Assembly (NCBI RefSeq): GCF_011390835.1
Contig: NZ_JAABRQ010000009.1
Location: 1 to 64,000, forward strand
Direction: 5' to 3'
DNA: 64,000 nucleotides
DNA from: Hydrogenophaga sp.
Lineage (GTDB): Bacteria; Pseudomonadota; Gammaproteobacteria; Burkholderiales; Burkholderiaceae_C
The position numbers and the translations under genes are program-made. Positions 27,952 to 35,266 of the stretch are shown here, piece after piece. The notes under the pieces were generated by a model, which worked only from the letters and a program-made list of their open reading frames with translations, did not search any database and was not told where the DNA came from. Each line of letters begins with the position of its first letter. The first letter of the stretch is position 1.

Positions 27952-27982
27952 AAGATTGGCCTTCCCCTCATGTAAAGGTCAA
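27952..27982 (-). promoter_or_regulatory. CueR/MerR-type copper promoter of copA
   Basis: The minus strand has -35 TTGACC (27977-27982) and -10 AATCTT (27952-27957) with a 19-bp spacer. Between them is the dyad CCTT-N11-AAGG (27960-27978), the spacing used by CueR at copA promoters. No merR/cueR gene is in the window, so the regulator would be encoded elsewhere. Confidence 0.6.
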
Positions 27983-28016
27983 GCCAGGCGACTGACAACA
28001 TTGCTCGCGCCCGACC

Positions 28017-28253
28017 TCAGGGCACCGCATCGTCCCGATCAAGCAGCGACCTTCTCTTTTCGTACGCTTCGGTTGACAGTTCTCCAGCGGCCAGCCGCTG
28101 CTTCAGCACATCCAGCGGCTTGCGATGCGCGTTCTGCCGGCGAGAGCTCAGGCGAGTCAGGAGATAGAACACGAGGAAACCGATCAGCACTAGCCACAGG
28201 ACCCACCAGAAGCCGTGCGCTCCTCCCATGTAATAGCCGCCGTGGTCAAACAT
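28017..28253 (-). CDS. Small membrane protein with SHOCT domain
   Basis: A 78-residue protein with one transmembrane helix (FWWVLWLVLIGFLVFYLL) followed by a SHOCT domain (PLDVLKQRLAAGELSTEAYEKRRSLL). The N-terminus is Gly/His/Tyr-rich. Such proteins often accompany copper and stress genes, but their function is unknown. It lies 10 bp after the DUF302 gene and ends just before the copA promoter, and is probably the last gene of the HPF-DUF302-SHOCT operon. Confidence 0.85.
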   Translation of the reverse strand: MFDHGGYYMGGAHGFWWVLWLVLIGFLVFYLLTRLSSRRQNAHRKPLDVLKQRLAAGELSTEAYEKRRSLLDRDDAVP

Positions 28254-28263
28254 GTGATCGCAG

Positions 28264-28719
28264 TCAACCTTGGGCTTGTGCCGTTGAAGCGACCAAAGAA
28301 GCCTTCACGCGTTGTAGGCGCTCATGCACCTCTTGTGCGACCTTGGCCACCTCGGCGTTGCCCGTCATTTGCATGATGACCATGGGGTCCATGAAGCTGA
28401 CGATCTGCTGGCCGTCTGCGTCCTCGCGCACCACCACATTGCACGGCAGCAACAGACCGATGTCTGGCTCGGCTTGCAGTGCCTGGTGCGCCAGCGGTGG
28501 ATTGCATGCGCCGAGAATGCGATAGGGAAGCCCGTCGATGCCGAGCTTGGTCTTCATCGTGGCCTGCACATCGATGTCGGACAGCACGCCGAATCCCTCT
28601 CCCTTCAGAGCCTCGGTAACACGTGTGATGGCGCTGTCGAAGTCTCGATCCTTCAGTTCGCAACTGAATCCGTAAGCCGTGCCCTCAGCGGACATGCGTG
28701 AGGGGGGTTTTTCGTTCAT
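28264..28719 (-). CDS. DUF302 domain protein
   Basis: A 151-residue soluble protein of the DUF302 family (TT1751-like fold). Diagnostic segments are ITRVTEALKGEGFGVLSDIDVQ, YRILGACNPPLAHQAL and GLLLPCNVVVRE, with the family Cys residues in ACNPP and LPCNV. Function is unknown; members are often beside redox, copper or stress genes. I chose ATG 28719 because GAAAGG sits upstream; the extra 17 upstream codons lack support. It is the middle gene of the presumed HPF-DUF302-SHOCT unit. Confidence 0.85.
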   Translation of the reverse strand: MNEKPPSRMSAEGTAYGFSCELKDRDFDSAITRVTEALKGEGFGVLSDIDVQATMKTKLGIDGLPYRILGACNPPLAHQALQAEPDIGLLLPCNVVVREDADGQQIVSFMDPMVIMQMTGNAEVAKVAQEVHERLQRVKASLVASTAQAQG

Positions 28720-28785
28720 GATTTGCCTTTCGTTTTCACCAGTTGGTCCAGGCGGTTCGCTCTGGTCCATTTGCCTTTCGCGCGC

Positions 28786-29085
28786 TCAGAACCCTTTGGC
28801 CAGCGCACGAACCAGCTTGAGCAGGGCGCTGTGCATCGCCTGATGCGCCGTCTTCGCGCGGTCTTTGACGACCACGGAACCGCGCCCGACCGGACGTGCT
28901 TCGAGGGTGCAGTTCACTTCGTCCCGCCCTATTCCGGCGGCGCCACAGGAGTCGGTCAAGCGGGCCTCGACCTGGGCAATACGAGCGCCGTAGTGACCCA
29001 GCACTTCCGCCACGATCGACTCCAGGTGGTCGGACATGGCCTGACTCCCATCGATGCGGGTCTCGCTGTTCAGAAGAACTTGCAT
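28786..29085 (-). CDS. HPF/RaiA-like ribosome-associated protein
   Basis: A 99-residue protein resembling the ribosome hibernation (S30AE) fold: the start MQVLLNSETRIDGSQAMSDH, a helix with AEVLGHYGARIAQVEARL, and the basic-acidic end VVKDRAKTAHQAMHSALLKL. Long HPF has an extra C-terminal domain that is absent here. It probably binds or dimerises ribosomes under stress, but similarity to classic HPF is weak and other S30AE-like roles are possible. The regulon-type promoter at 29156-29199 lies 71 bp upstream. DUF302 and SHOCT genes follow. Confidence 0.75.
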   Translation of the reverse strand: MQVLLNSETRIDGSQAMSDHLESIVAEVLGHYGARIAQVEARLTDSCGAAGIGRDEVNCTLEARPVGRGSVVVKDRAKTAHQAMHSALLKLVRALAKGF

Positions 29086-29155
29086 GGTGTCGCTGAGATA
29101 GGGTCGTTGGTCACGGTGATCCAGTTGATGGGTGGCTTCGAATATCTACAAAGTC

Positions 29156-29199
29156 AAGGTACCTGATATGGGGTCATGGTTCCGTTCGATAACGCACAC
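29156..29199 (-). promoter_or_regulatory. Regulon promoter, HPF-DUF302-SHOCT operon
   Basis: Operator 20-mer GTGTGCGTTATCGAACGGAA (29180-29199, minus strand) with -10 TACCTT at 29156-29161. The second half-site is CGAACG rather than CGnACA, and the trailing GAC is GAA, so this is among the weakest members, but the -10 offset is kept. Confidence 0.5.
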
Positions 29200-29348
29200 A
29201 GCAGCGCTCAAGCACGGATGGCGCCGCTGCTCCGCTCTGCGTTGGGCTGATGGCCCTGGATGCCAGATCGCTTGCTCACCCGGAGCGAAAGCGCTTGGCG
29301 ACAGACGCACTCAGCACGCGTCCACCTGGTACGGACAGGCTCGCTTGC

Positions 29349-30071
29349 TCAGGGCTCGGCTGCGCTCAGTTCAGCGTACAGCTGGCGGTCGGCTGCGTAG
29401 CAGCTGCAAGCCTCTGCCTCCAGTCCCGACCGATCCAGCACCGTGATTTCGCCTCGGTGGTAGACGATCAAACCACCCGTCTGAAACTTGCTGGCGGCTT
29501 CTGTCACGCCCACACGCCGCACACCGAGCAGGAGCGCCATGAACTCCTGGGTCACGTGAAAACTGTCGGCCTCGGCGCGGTCCAGGCTCATCAGCAGCCA
29601 ACGGGCCAGGCGCGGACCGAGCATGTGAAAGCGCTCGCACGCCGCGGCCAGCGTCTGCTGGTGCAGCCGCACCAGCAGGCTGGTCTGCATTACCTGCTGC
29701 AGCGGCGGGTTCGCGGTGCATTCTTTGCGCAAGGCCTTGGCTGGGATGCGCCAGCTGTGGCCTGGCCCCTGCACCAGGGCGCGCCAGGGTGTCTTCGACA
29801 GTCCCAGCACCAGCTCGGCGCCCAACATGGTTTCACGCCCCGCCATGCCCACCTCCAGCGCCGGGTGGGTGTCCACATCGACCACCAGCGAGATGAAGCC
29901 CGTCCTGGGAAAGTAGGCGTGGCTCAGCGGTTGCCCGCGCACGCTCAGTTCCGTCGAGAGCACCAGTTCAAACGGTTCGCATTGGTCCAGCAGTCGCTTG
30001 CGGGCGACCTTGGGCAGTTGCTGAATCAGCAGGTTTTCGGCTTGGGCCATCGGCACGTTTTCCTTGGACAT
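29349..30071 (-). CDS. Crp/Fnr-family regulator A
   Basis: A 240-residue regulator with a degenerate cAMP-binding-like beta-roll (residues 30-120) without the usual cAMP Arg-Ala signature, a dimerisation helix (about 125-160), and a helix-turn-helix with recognition helix VRRVGVTEAASKFQ (about 185-197). That helix is nearly the same as in regulator C (VRREGVTEAALKLQ), so both should read the same DNA. The gene is divergent from the PRC-barrel gene, and each has its own regulon-type promoter in between, suggesting autoregulation. A decayed copy of its 5' part lies at 42491-42679. Confidence 0.9.
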   Translation of the reverse strand: MSKENVPMAQAENLLIQQLPKVARKRLLDQCEPFELVLSTELSVRGQPLSHAYFPRTGFISLVVDVDTHPALEVGMAGRETMLGAELVLGLSKTPWRALVQGPGHSWRIPAKALRKECTANPPLQQVMQTSLLVRLHQQTLAAACERFHMLGPRLARWLLMSLDRAEADSFHVTQEFMALLLGVRRVGVTEAASKFQTGGLIVYHRGEITVLDRSGLEAEACSCYAADRQLYAELSAAEP

Positions 30072-30140
30072 TCAGCAACACCCAAACGGGTGGCATCTGA
30101 AAGACGGCTTTCACACTCGCGCATGGACCGCATATTTGCC

Positions 30141-30184
30141 AGTGTGGTACGCACCTCGGGTGCTGACTGTCTGCTAGCGCACAC
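30141..30184 (-). promoter_or_regulatory. Regulon promoter of Crp/Fnr regulator A
   Basis: Minus-strand 20-mer GTGTGCGCTAGCAGACAGTC (30165-30184) with -10-like CACACT at 30141-30146. The trailing triplet is GTC, not GAC, as in the relic at 42749-42792. It points at regulator A (ATG 70 bp downstream of the -10), implying autoregulation. Confidence 0.6.
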
Positions 30185-30221
30185 AGGGGGCTCAGCCTGC
30201 CCAGAACCGTGGTGGGTGGGC

Positions 30222-30265
30222 ATGTGCGTCAGCGAACAGACAGGCTTCCTTCATTCGCGCATCAT
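30222..30265 (+). promoter_or_regulatory. Regulon promoter, PRC-barrel and P-type ATPase operon
   Basis: 20-mer ATGTGCGTCAGCGAACAGAC (30222-30241) with perfect half-sites and GAC, and -10 CATCAT at 30260-30265. The predicted start near 30272 leaves a leader of about 89 nt to ATG 30361. Confidence 0.7.
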
Positions 30266-30360
30266 GCAGGTTCCTGTTTTTTGCCTGCTGGTACCTGGGC
30301 CGTTTGTTTGCCGCGCGTTCACTGGCCTTGCCCCTGACGCATACGCTGCGATCGAAATTC

Positions 30361-31230
30361 ATGAAGAAGCCGACCAACATGCTTTGCATCACCCAAGACC
30401 TGCTGAGCCTCGCCATCGTGGCGACTGACAGCACCAGCGGCGGCCCCATCGGTGAGGTGAAAGACCTCTGCTTCGACGACGCGGCCTGGGCGATTCGCCA
30501 CCTCGTCGTCAAGACGGGATCGTGGCTGTCTGGCCACCAGGTGCTGATCTCCCCGATGGCCGCCGGCAAGCCCGATTGGACCGACAAGTGGCTGCCGACC
30601 CCGCTGGGGCGGGCTCAGTTCGAAAAGCGCCCCGACATCGACCCAGCCATGACCCTCACTCAGCCGCAAGAAACCGGGCGAATCGGCGTCGACAGCCGCC
30701 CCCATGGCTGGAAGGGCCTGGGCGGCTGGAATGGCGAGGAGCATCGAGCGACCGGCTTGCCCGGTGAGGTTGGCGGTGGCCCGGCGACAGCCACGCGGGA
30801 GGCCCCAGACACCGCACCGTTCAGAACGGTACCTGGCGAGCACCACACCGTCCCGCAACTTCGCAGCGGCAAGGCCATGGTGGGCTACCACATCCAGGCC
30901 ACGGATGGCGAGGTTGGCCAGGTACGGGACATGCTCGTCGATGATGCCAACTGGAGCATCCGCTACCTATTGGTGAGCAACAACAGCTGGTGGCTCGGCC
31001 ACGACGTGCTGCTGGCACCGGCGTGGGTACAGCACGTGGACTGTGTGGAGCGATGCATCACGGTCAAGATGTCGCGTGACGCGCTGAAGCAGGCGCTTTG
31101 GTACGACGCCAAGATGCCACTTACCCGCGAAATGGAAATCGCCGTGTACCAGAACCACGGGCGATCCGGGTACTGGACAGACGAGGCCCAACCGCCCACC
31201 TGCGATGCTCTGAACCGGAACGATGCCTGA
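30361..31230 (+). CDS. PRC-barrel protein with two PRC domains
   Basis: A 289-residue soluble protein with two PRC-barrel domains: residues about 6-65 (IGEVKDLCFDDAAWAIRHLVV) and about 175-240 (VGQVRDMLVDDANWSIRYLLVS). They are joined by a Gly/Thr-rich linker. PRC barrels bind protein or RNA partners, and this tandem form is common in bacterial stress operons. Its function here is unknown. The stop overlaps the P-type ATPase start by 8 nt, so the two are coupled. ATG 30361 is preferred to the TTG at 30304; the ribosome-binding site is weak. Confidence 0.85.
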   Translation: MKKPTNMLCITQDLLSLAIVATDSTSGGPIGEVKDLCFDDAAWAIRHLVVKTGSWLSGHQVLISPMAAGKPDWTDKWLPTPLGRAQFEKRPDIDPAMTLTQPQETGRIGVDSRPHGWKGLGGWNGEEHRATGLPGEVGGGPATATREAPDTAPFRTVPGEHHTVPQLRSGKAMVGYHIQATDGEVGQVRDMLVDDANWSIRYLLVSNNSWWLGHDVLLAPAWVQHVDCVERCITVKMSRDALKQALWYDAKMPLTREMEIAVYQNHGRSGYWTDEAQPPTCDALNRNDA

Positions 31231-34132
31231 ACTGACACCCCCTGCCGCATCAGCGGGCAACCCGTCCCTGATGGCCATCGCCGACCTGGCTTCGGCGGTT
31301 GGGACCGACCTGGACCGCGGCCTCAGCGCCGAAGAGGCCGCCACGCGGCTGCGTGCGGACGGTCCCAACGAACTTCGCTCGACGCCACCGGAGCCCGCCT
31401 GGCGCCGGGCGCTGGCGCAGTTGCAGGACCCGCTGGTCTACTTGTTGGGCGGCGCGGCAGCGGTGGCACTGGCGGCCTGGTGGTTTGAAGGTCGCGGCCG
31501 TGAGGGCGCCGCCGGCTGGCCGCTGGATGCCATCGTCATCGCCTGCGTGGTGCTGCTCAACGCCGTGCTGGGTTGGCTGCAGGAATCCAAGGCGGCACAG
31601 GCGGTGGCGGCGCTGGCCAAGATGACCACCGCCACGGCAGCCGTGCTGCGCGATGGCGTCGTGGCCCGTGTGCCCAGCGCTGAACTCGTCAAGGGTGATG
31701 TGCTCGTGCTGGCCGAGGGCGACGCTGTGGGCGCGGATGCGCGTCTGGCGCAAGCGGCCGCGCTGAAGCTGCTGGAGGCGCCGCTGACCGGCGAGAGCGA
31801 GGCGGTGCTGAAGGATGCGGCGCGGCTGTCCGAGCCTGCAGCACTGGGCGACCGACTGAACATGGTGTTCAAGGGCACGGCCGTCGCGCAGGGTACCGGG
31901 CGCGCTGTCGTCACCGCCACGGGCATGCAGACCGAGATGGGCGGCATCGCCACCCTGCTGGATACCACGCCCGATGCGCCGACGCCGCTGCAAACTGAGA
32001 TCGCCCATCTGGGCAAGACGCTGGGCATCGCTGCCTTGATCATTGCCTCCTTGGTGGTGACCACCATCCTGCTGATGTCGGACCTTCATGGCGCATCTGA
32101 TGTCATCACGGTGCTGTTGCTGGGCGTTTCCCTGGCCGTGGCTGCCATTCCCGAGGGTCTGCCGGCCATCTTGTCGGTGGTGCTGGCCATGGGTGTGCGT
32201 CGCATGGCGCGCCACCACGCCATTGTGAAGAAGCTGGCCTCGGTGGAGACACTGGGATCGGCTTCAGTCATTGCCTCGGACAAAACCGGCACGCTCACCC
32301 GAGGCGAAATGACGGTGCAGCGTGTCATGACAGCCTCGGGCCGCACCGACATCACCGGCGTGGGCTACGCCCCCGATGGCCGCGCCGAGCAGGCTGGTGC
32401 CGAGTTGCCCGATGGCCCCTTGCGCGATGAACTGCGGGCGGTGCTGAGCGGAGGCAGCCTCGCCAGCAATGCGCAACTGCGGCAAGACGACAGTGGCACC
32501 TGGGTGATCCAGGGCGACCCGACCGAGGCCGCATTCCTGGTGGCCGAACACAAGCTGGTTGCGCTGGAGAACGGCGAAGCCGCGCCTGAGACGAAGGAAA
32601 GCTTCGAGCGCATCGGTGAGATTCCTTTCACCTCGCAACGCAAGATGATGTCGGTGCTGGTGGTGGACCATGCCGAAGGCGACGCGCACGTACTCTTCAC
32701 CAAGGGCGCGCCGGATGTTCTGCTGGCGCACTGCACCCAGGCTCGCAGCAGCGAAGACACGGTCGCTCTTGATGAGAAACTGCGTGCGCAGGTGCTGAAA
32801 GACATCGGCGCGATGACCGATGACGCGCTGCGCACGCTGGCAGTGGCGCGCCGCACGCTGGCCCCCGACGCGCAGATCCCGACCGATGCGAAAGAGGCCG
32901 CCGCGCTGGAGCAGGATCTGGAATACCTGGGCACCGTTGGCATCATCGACCCGCCCCGCAAGGAAGCGGCCGTGGCCATCGAGGAGGCGCGCCAGGCCGG
33001 TATCCGAGTGATCATGATCACCGGCGACCACCCGCGCACGGCGGTGCGCATTGCGGCTGACCTGGGCATCGTCGACAGCGGTGCGCCGGTGCTCACGGGC
33101 ATCGAGCTCGACAAGCTGGACGAAGCTGCCTTTGCCGCGGCGGTGCCAAAGACCTCGGTGTTTGCACGCGTCGCGCCCAAACACAAGCTGCGCATCGTGC
33201 AAGCGCTGCAGGCCAGCGGCAAGGTGGTGGCCATGACAGGCGACGGCGTCAACGACGCCCCGGCGCTCAAGGCTGCCGACATCGGCGTGGCCATGGGTGT
33301 GGCGGGCACCGAGGTGACCAAGGAAGCGGCGCGCATGATCCTGGCCGACGATCACTTTGCCACCATCGTGCTGGCGGTGCGCGAAGGGCGAGGCGTGCTC
33401 GACAACATCCGCAAGTTCCTGCGCTACCTGCTGTCATCGAACCTGGCTGAGGTGCTGACCGTGTTCGTCGGCGTCCTGGGGGCGGGTGTCATCGGCCTGG
33501 AGGCCACCGCCACCGGCTCGGGAGGCGCGGTCGTGCTGCCGCTGCTGGCCACGCAGATCCTGTGGATCAACCTGATCACCGATACCGGGCCCGCGCTGGC
33601 CATGGGCGTGGACCCGATCGCCGACGACGTCATGGCACGCAAGCCGCGCCCGCGCAGCCAGCGCATTATCGATGCCCGCATGGGGCTGGGCGTGCTGGAG
33701 GCTGGCGTCGTGATGGCGGTGCTGACCTTGCTGACGCTGGATCTGTTTCTGCCTGGCGGCCTGATCGAACCAGTAGATGCCTGGCTGGGTGCTGGTCCGC
33801 ACAACCTGGAAGGTGCGCGCACCGCCGCTTTCACGGTGCTGGTGCTCACGCAGCTGTTCAATTGCTTCAACGCGCGCTCGGAATCCGCCTCCGCGTTCCG
33901 GGCAGCGTTCTCAAACCGCTGGCTGTGGGCGGCGGTGGCGTTGTCGACCGCGCTGCAGGCTGCCGTCGTGCACCTGCCTTTCCTCAACCTGGCTTTCGGT
34001 ACCGTGCCGCTCTCGGCGGGCCAGTGGGCCGTGTGTGTGGCGATGGCCAGCGGGGTGCTGTGGTTCAGCGAAGGACGAAAATTGCTAAGGGGGCTCTGGG
34101 CCCGGCGCTCGCTTTCACCGCTTGGTCAGTGA
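31223..34132 (+). CDS. Cation-transporting P-type ATPase (Ca2+/Na+ type, P2)
   Basis: A 969-residue P2-type ATPase with the N-terminal cation-ATPase domain (GLSAEEAATRLRADGPNEL), the actuator motif LTGESEAV, the M4 ion motif AAIPEGLPAIL, the phosphorylation site SDKTGTLTRGEM, the nucleotide domain with KGAPDVLLAHC, the hinge GDGVNDAPALKAADIG, and six C-terminal helices. PEGLP fits Ca2+ or general P2A/P2B pumps. It probably exports Ca2+ or another divalent or monovalent cation across the inner membrane. Coupling to the PRC-barrel gene and the regulon promoter points to stress-time ion homeostasis. Confidence 0.93.
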   Translation: MPELTPPAASAGNPSLMAIADLASAVGTDLDRGLSAEEAATRLRADGPNELRSTPPEPAWRRALAQLQDPLVYLLGGAAAVALAAWWFEGRGREGAAGWPLDAIVIACVVLLNAVLGWLQESKAAQAVAALAKMTTATAAVLRDGVVARVPSAELVKGDVLVLAEGDAVGADARLAQAAALKLLEAPLTGESEAVLKDAARLSEPAALGDRLNMVFKGTAVAQGTGRAVVTATGMQTEMGGIATLLDTTPDAPTPLQTEIAHLGKTLGIAALIIASLVVTTILLMSDLHGASDVITVLLLGVSLAVAAIPEGLPAILSVVLAMGVRRMARHHAIVKKLASVETLGSASVIASDKTGTLTRGEMTVQRVMTASGRTDITGVGYAPDGRAEQAGAELPDGPLRDELRAVLSGGSLASNAQLRQDDSGTWVIQGDPTEAAFLVAEHKLVALENGEAAPETKESFERIGEIPFTSQRKMMSVLVVDHAEGDAHVLFTKGAPDVLLAHCTQARSSEDTVALDEKLRAQVLKDIGAMTDDALRTLAVARRTLAPDAQIPTDAKEAAALEQDLEYLGTVGIIDPPRKEAAVAIEEARQAGIRVIMITGDHPRTAVRIAADLGIVDSGAPVLTGIELDKLDEAAFAAAVPKTSVFARVAPKHKLRIVQALQASGKVVAMTGDGVNDAPALKAADIGVAMGVAGTEVTKEAARMILADDHFATIVLAVREGRGVLDNIRKFLRYLLSSNLAEVLTVFVGVLGAGVIGLEATATGSGGAVVLPLLATQILWINLITDTGPALAMGVDPIADDVMARKPRPRSQRIIDARMGLGVLEAGVVMAVLTLLTLDLFLPGGLIEPVDAWLGAGPHNLEGARTAAFTVLVLTQLFNCFNARSESASAFRAAFSNRWLWAAVALSTALQAAVVHLPFLNLAFGTVPLSAGQWAVCVAMASGVLWFSEGRKLLRGLWARRSLSPLGQ

Positions 34133-34264
34133 GCATACGAAGGTCATGCATCCGATGCGCCAGCCACACTTGCCCAACAAGCGTGAGCGTATTCCAAGGC
34201 TCGCCTGAAGGAGCGATGGCCCGGAATTGCCCACTCGTTGCTTCTCACAGGTATTTCGATGGCA

Positions 34265-35266
34265 TCAATTCAGCTGTGGCTTGGGGCTTCCCGGCGCGGT
34301 AGAGACGCTGAACCGCCCCAGCCCCATTTCCACTAGCCCCTGTGGGCGGCGTAGCAGGAACAGCACATCCAAGCCCATGCGCTGTGCCATGGCCAGACCT
34401 TCGTCAGGGCCTGCCACCAGCAAGGCCGTGGCCCAGGCGTCCGCCTGCATGCAGGTACGCGCCAACACAGTGACAGATGCCACGGCGTTGTTGACAGGCG
34501 CACCCCGGCGCGCGTCCATGGTGTGAGCCAGGCGCGCTTCACCTACCTCGAGATAGCGTCGGTAGTCGCCCGAGGTGGCCACCGCCAGACTCTCCAGTTC
34601 GATGACCCCTTGTACCGCGCGGCGAGCGGACTCGGGGCGTTCGAGGGCCACAGCCCAGGGAACGCCGCTGGCCTGAGAGCCCACGGCGCGCAACTCTCCA
34701 TCGAGCGCTGCCAGCGCATGCTGCACGCCGTGGCGCTGCAGAACGGTGGCCATACGGTCAACCGCATAGCCCTTGGCAATGCCGCACAGATCAAGTTGCA
34801 GGGGAACAGACTTGCGGGCCCGACCTGCTTGCCTGTCCAGCTCAAGGCAGCCGTGCGCTGGACGCAACGCTGTCTGGCGTGCGATGCAGATCGCGTCGGC
34901 GTCGGGTGCATCGCGCACCGCGCCAAACCCCCAGGCATCGACCAGCGCCCCAACACACGGATCGAATGCCCCCGCGCTCAGGCGGTGTACATCAAGCGCA
35001 CAGGCCAGTACCTCCAGCGTTTCAGCGGGCAGGTCAACCCAGTCGTCCACGGGCGCGCGGTTCAGGCGCATGAGGTCGCTCTCTGGTTTCCAGGGTGACA
35101 TCTGCGCGTCCACCAGCTCCACCGCAGAGGCGAGGTCCTGGCGCAAGGCCGTCAGATTTATGGTGTGGTCAGCGTCCACACTGGCCGACCAGCGTGTCCC
35201 CATGGTCGGACCGTGCAGGGTGGTTCGCTTGCAGGGCGCAGCGAGCTCAGAAGACATCTTCGGCAT
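34265..35266 (-). CDS. apbE: FAD:protein FMN transferase ApbE
   Basis: A 333-residue ApbE family enzyme that covalently attaches FMN from FAD to Thr or Ser in exported target proteins. Visible are the N-terminal HGPTMGTRWSASV, SPWKPESDLMRLNR and LDLCGIAKGYAVDR segments (FAD/Mg2+ site) and the HTMDARRGAPVNN motif near residue 250. No clear signal peptide is seen. ATG 35266 is chosen because AAAGGA is upstream; it overlaps the reductase gene by 20 nt. It is the last gene of a four-gene operon whose DUF2271 member carries an ApbE target motif. Confidence 0.93.
   Translation of the reverse strand: MPKMSSELAAPCKRTTLHGPTMGTRWSASVDADHTINLTALRQDLASAVELVDAQMSPWKPESDLMRLNRAPVDDWVDLPAETLEVLACALDVHRLSAGAFDPCVGALVDAWGFGAVRDAPDADAICIARQTALRPAHGCLELDRQAGRARKSVPLQLDLCGIAKGYAVDRMATVLQRHGVQHALAALDGELRAVGSQASGVPWAVALERPESARRAVQGVIELESLAVATSGDYRRYLEVGEARLAHTMDARRGAPVNNAVASVTVLARTCMQADAWATALLVAGPDEGLAMAQRMGLDVLFLLRRPQGLVEMGLGRFSVSTAPGSPKPQLN

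Noticed and set aside
29267-29286. A GCGCTTGGCGACAGAC-like sequence resembling the operator
   Set aside because: It lacks the TGT half-site and has one inserted and one deleted base; no gene is downstream in that direction, so I do not count it.
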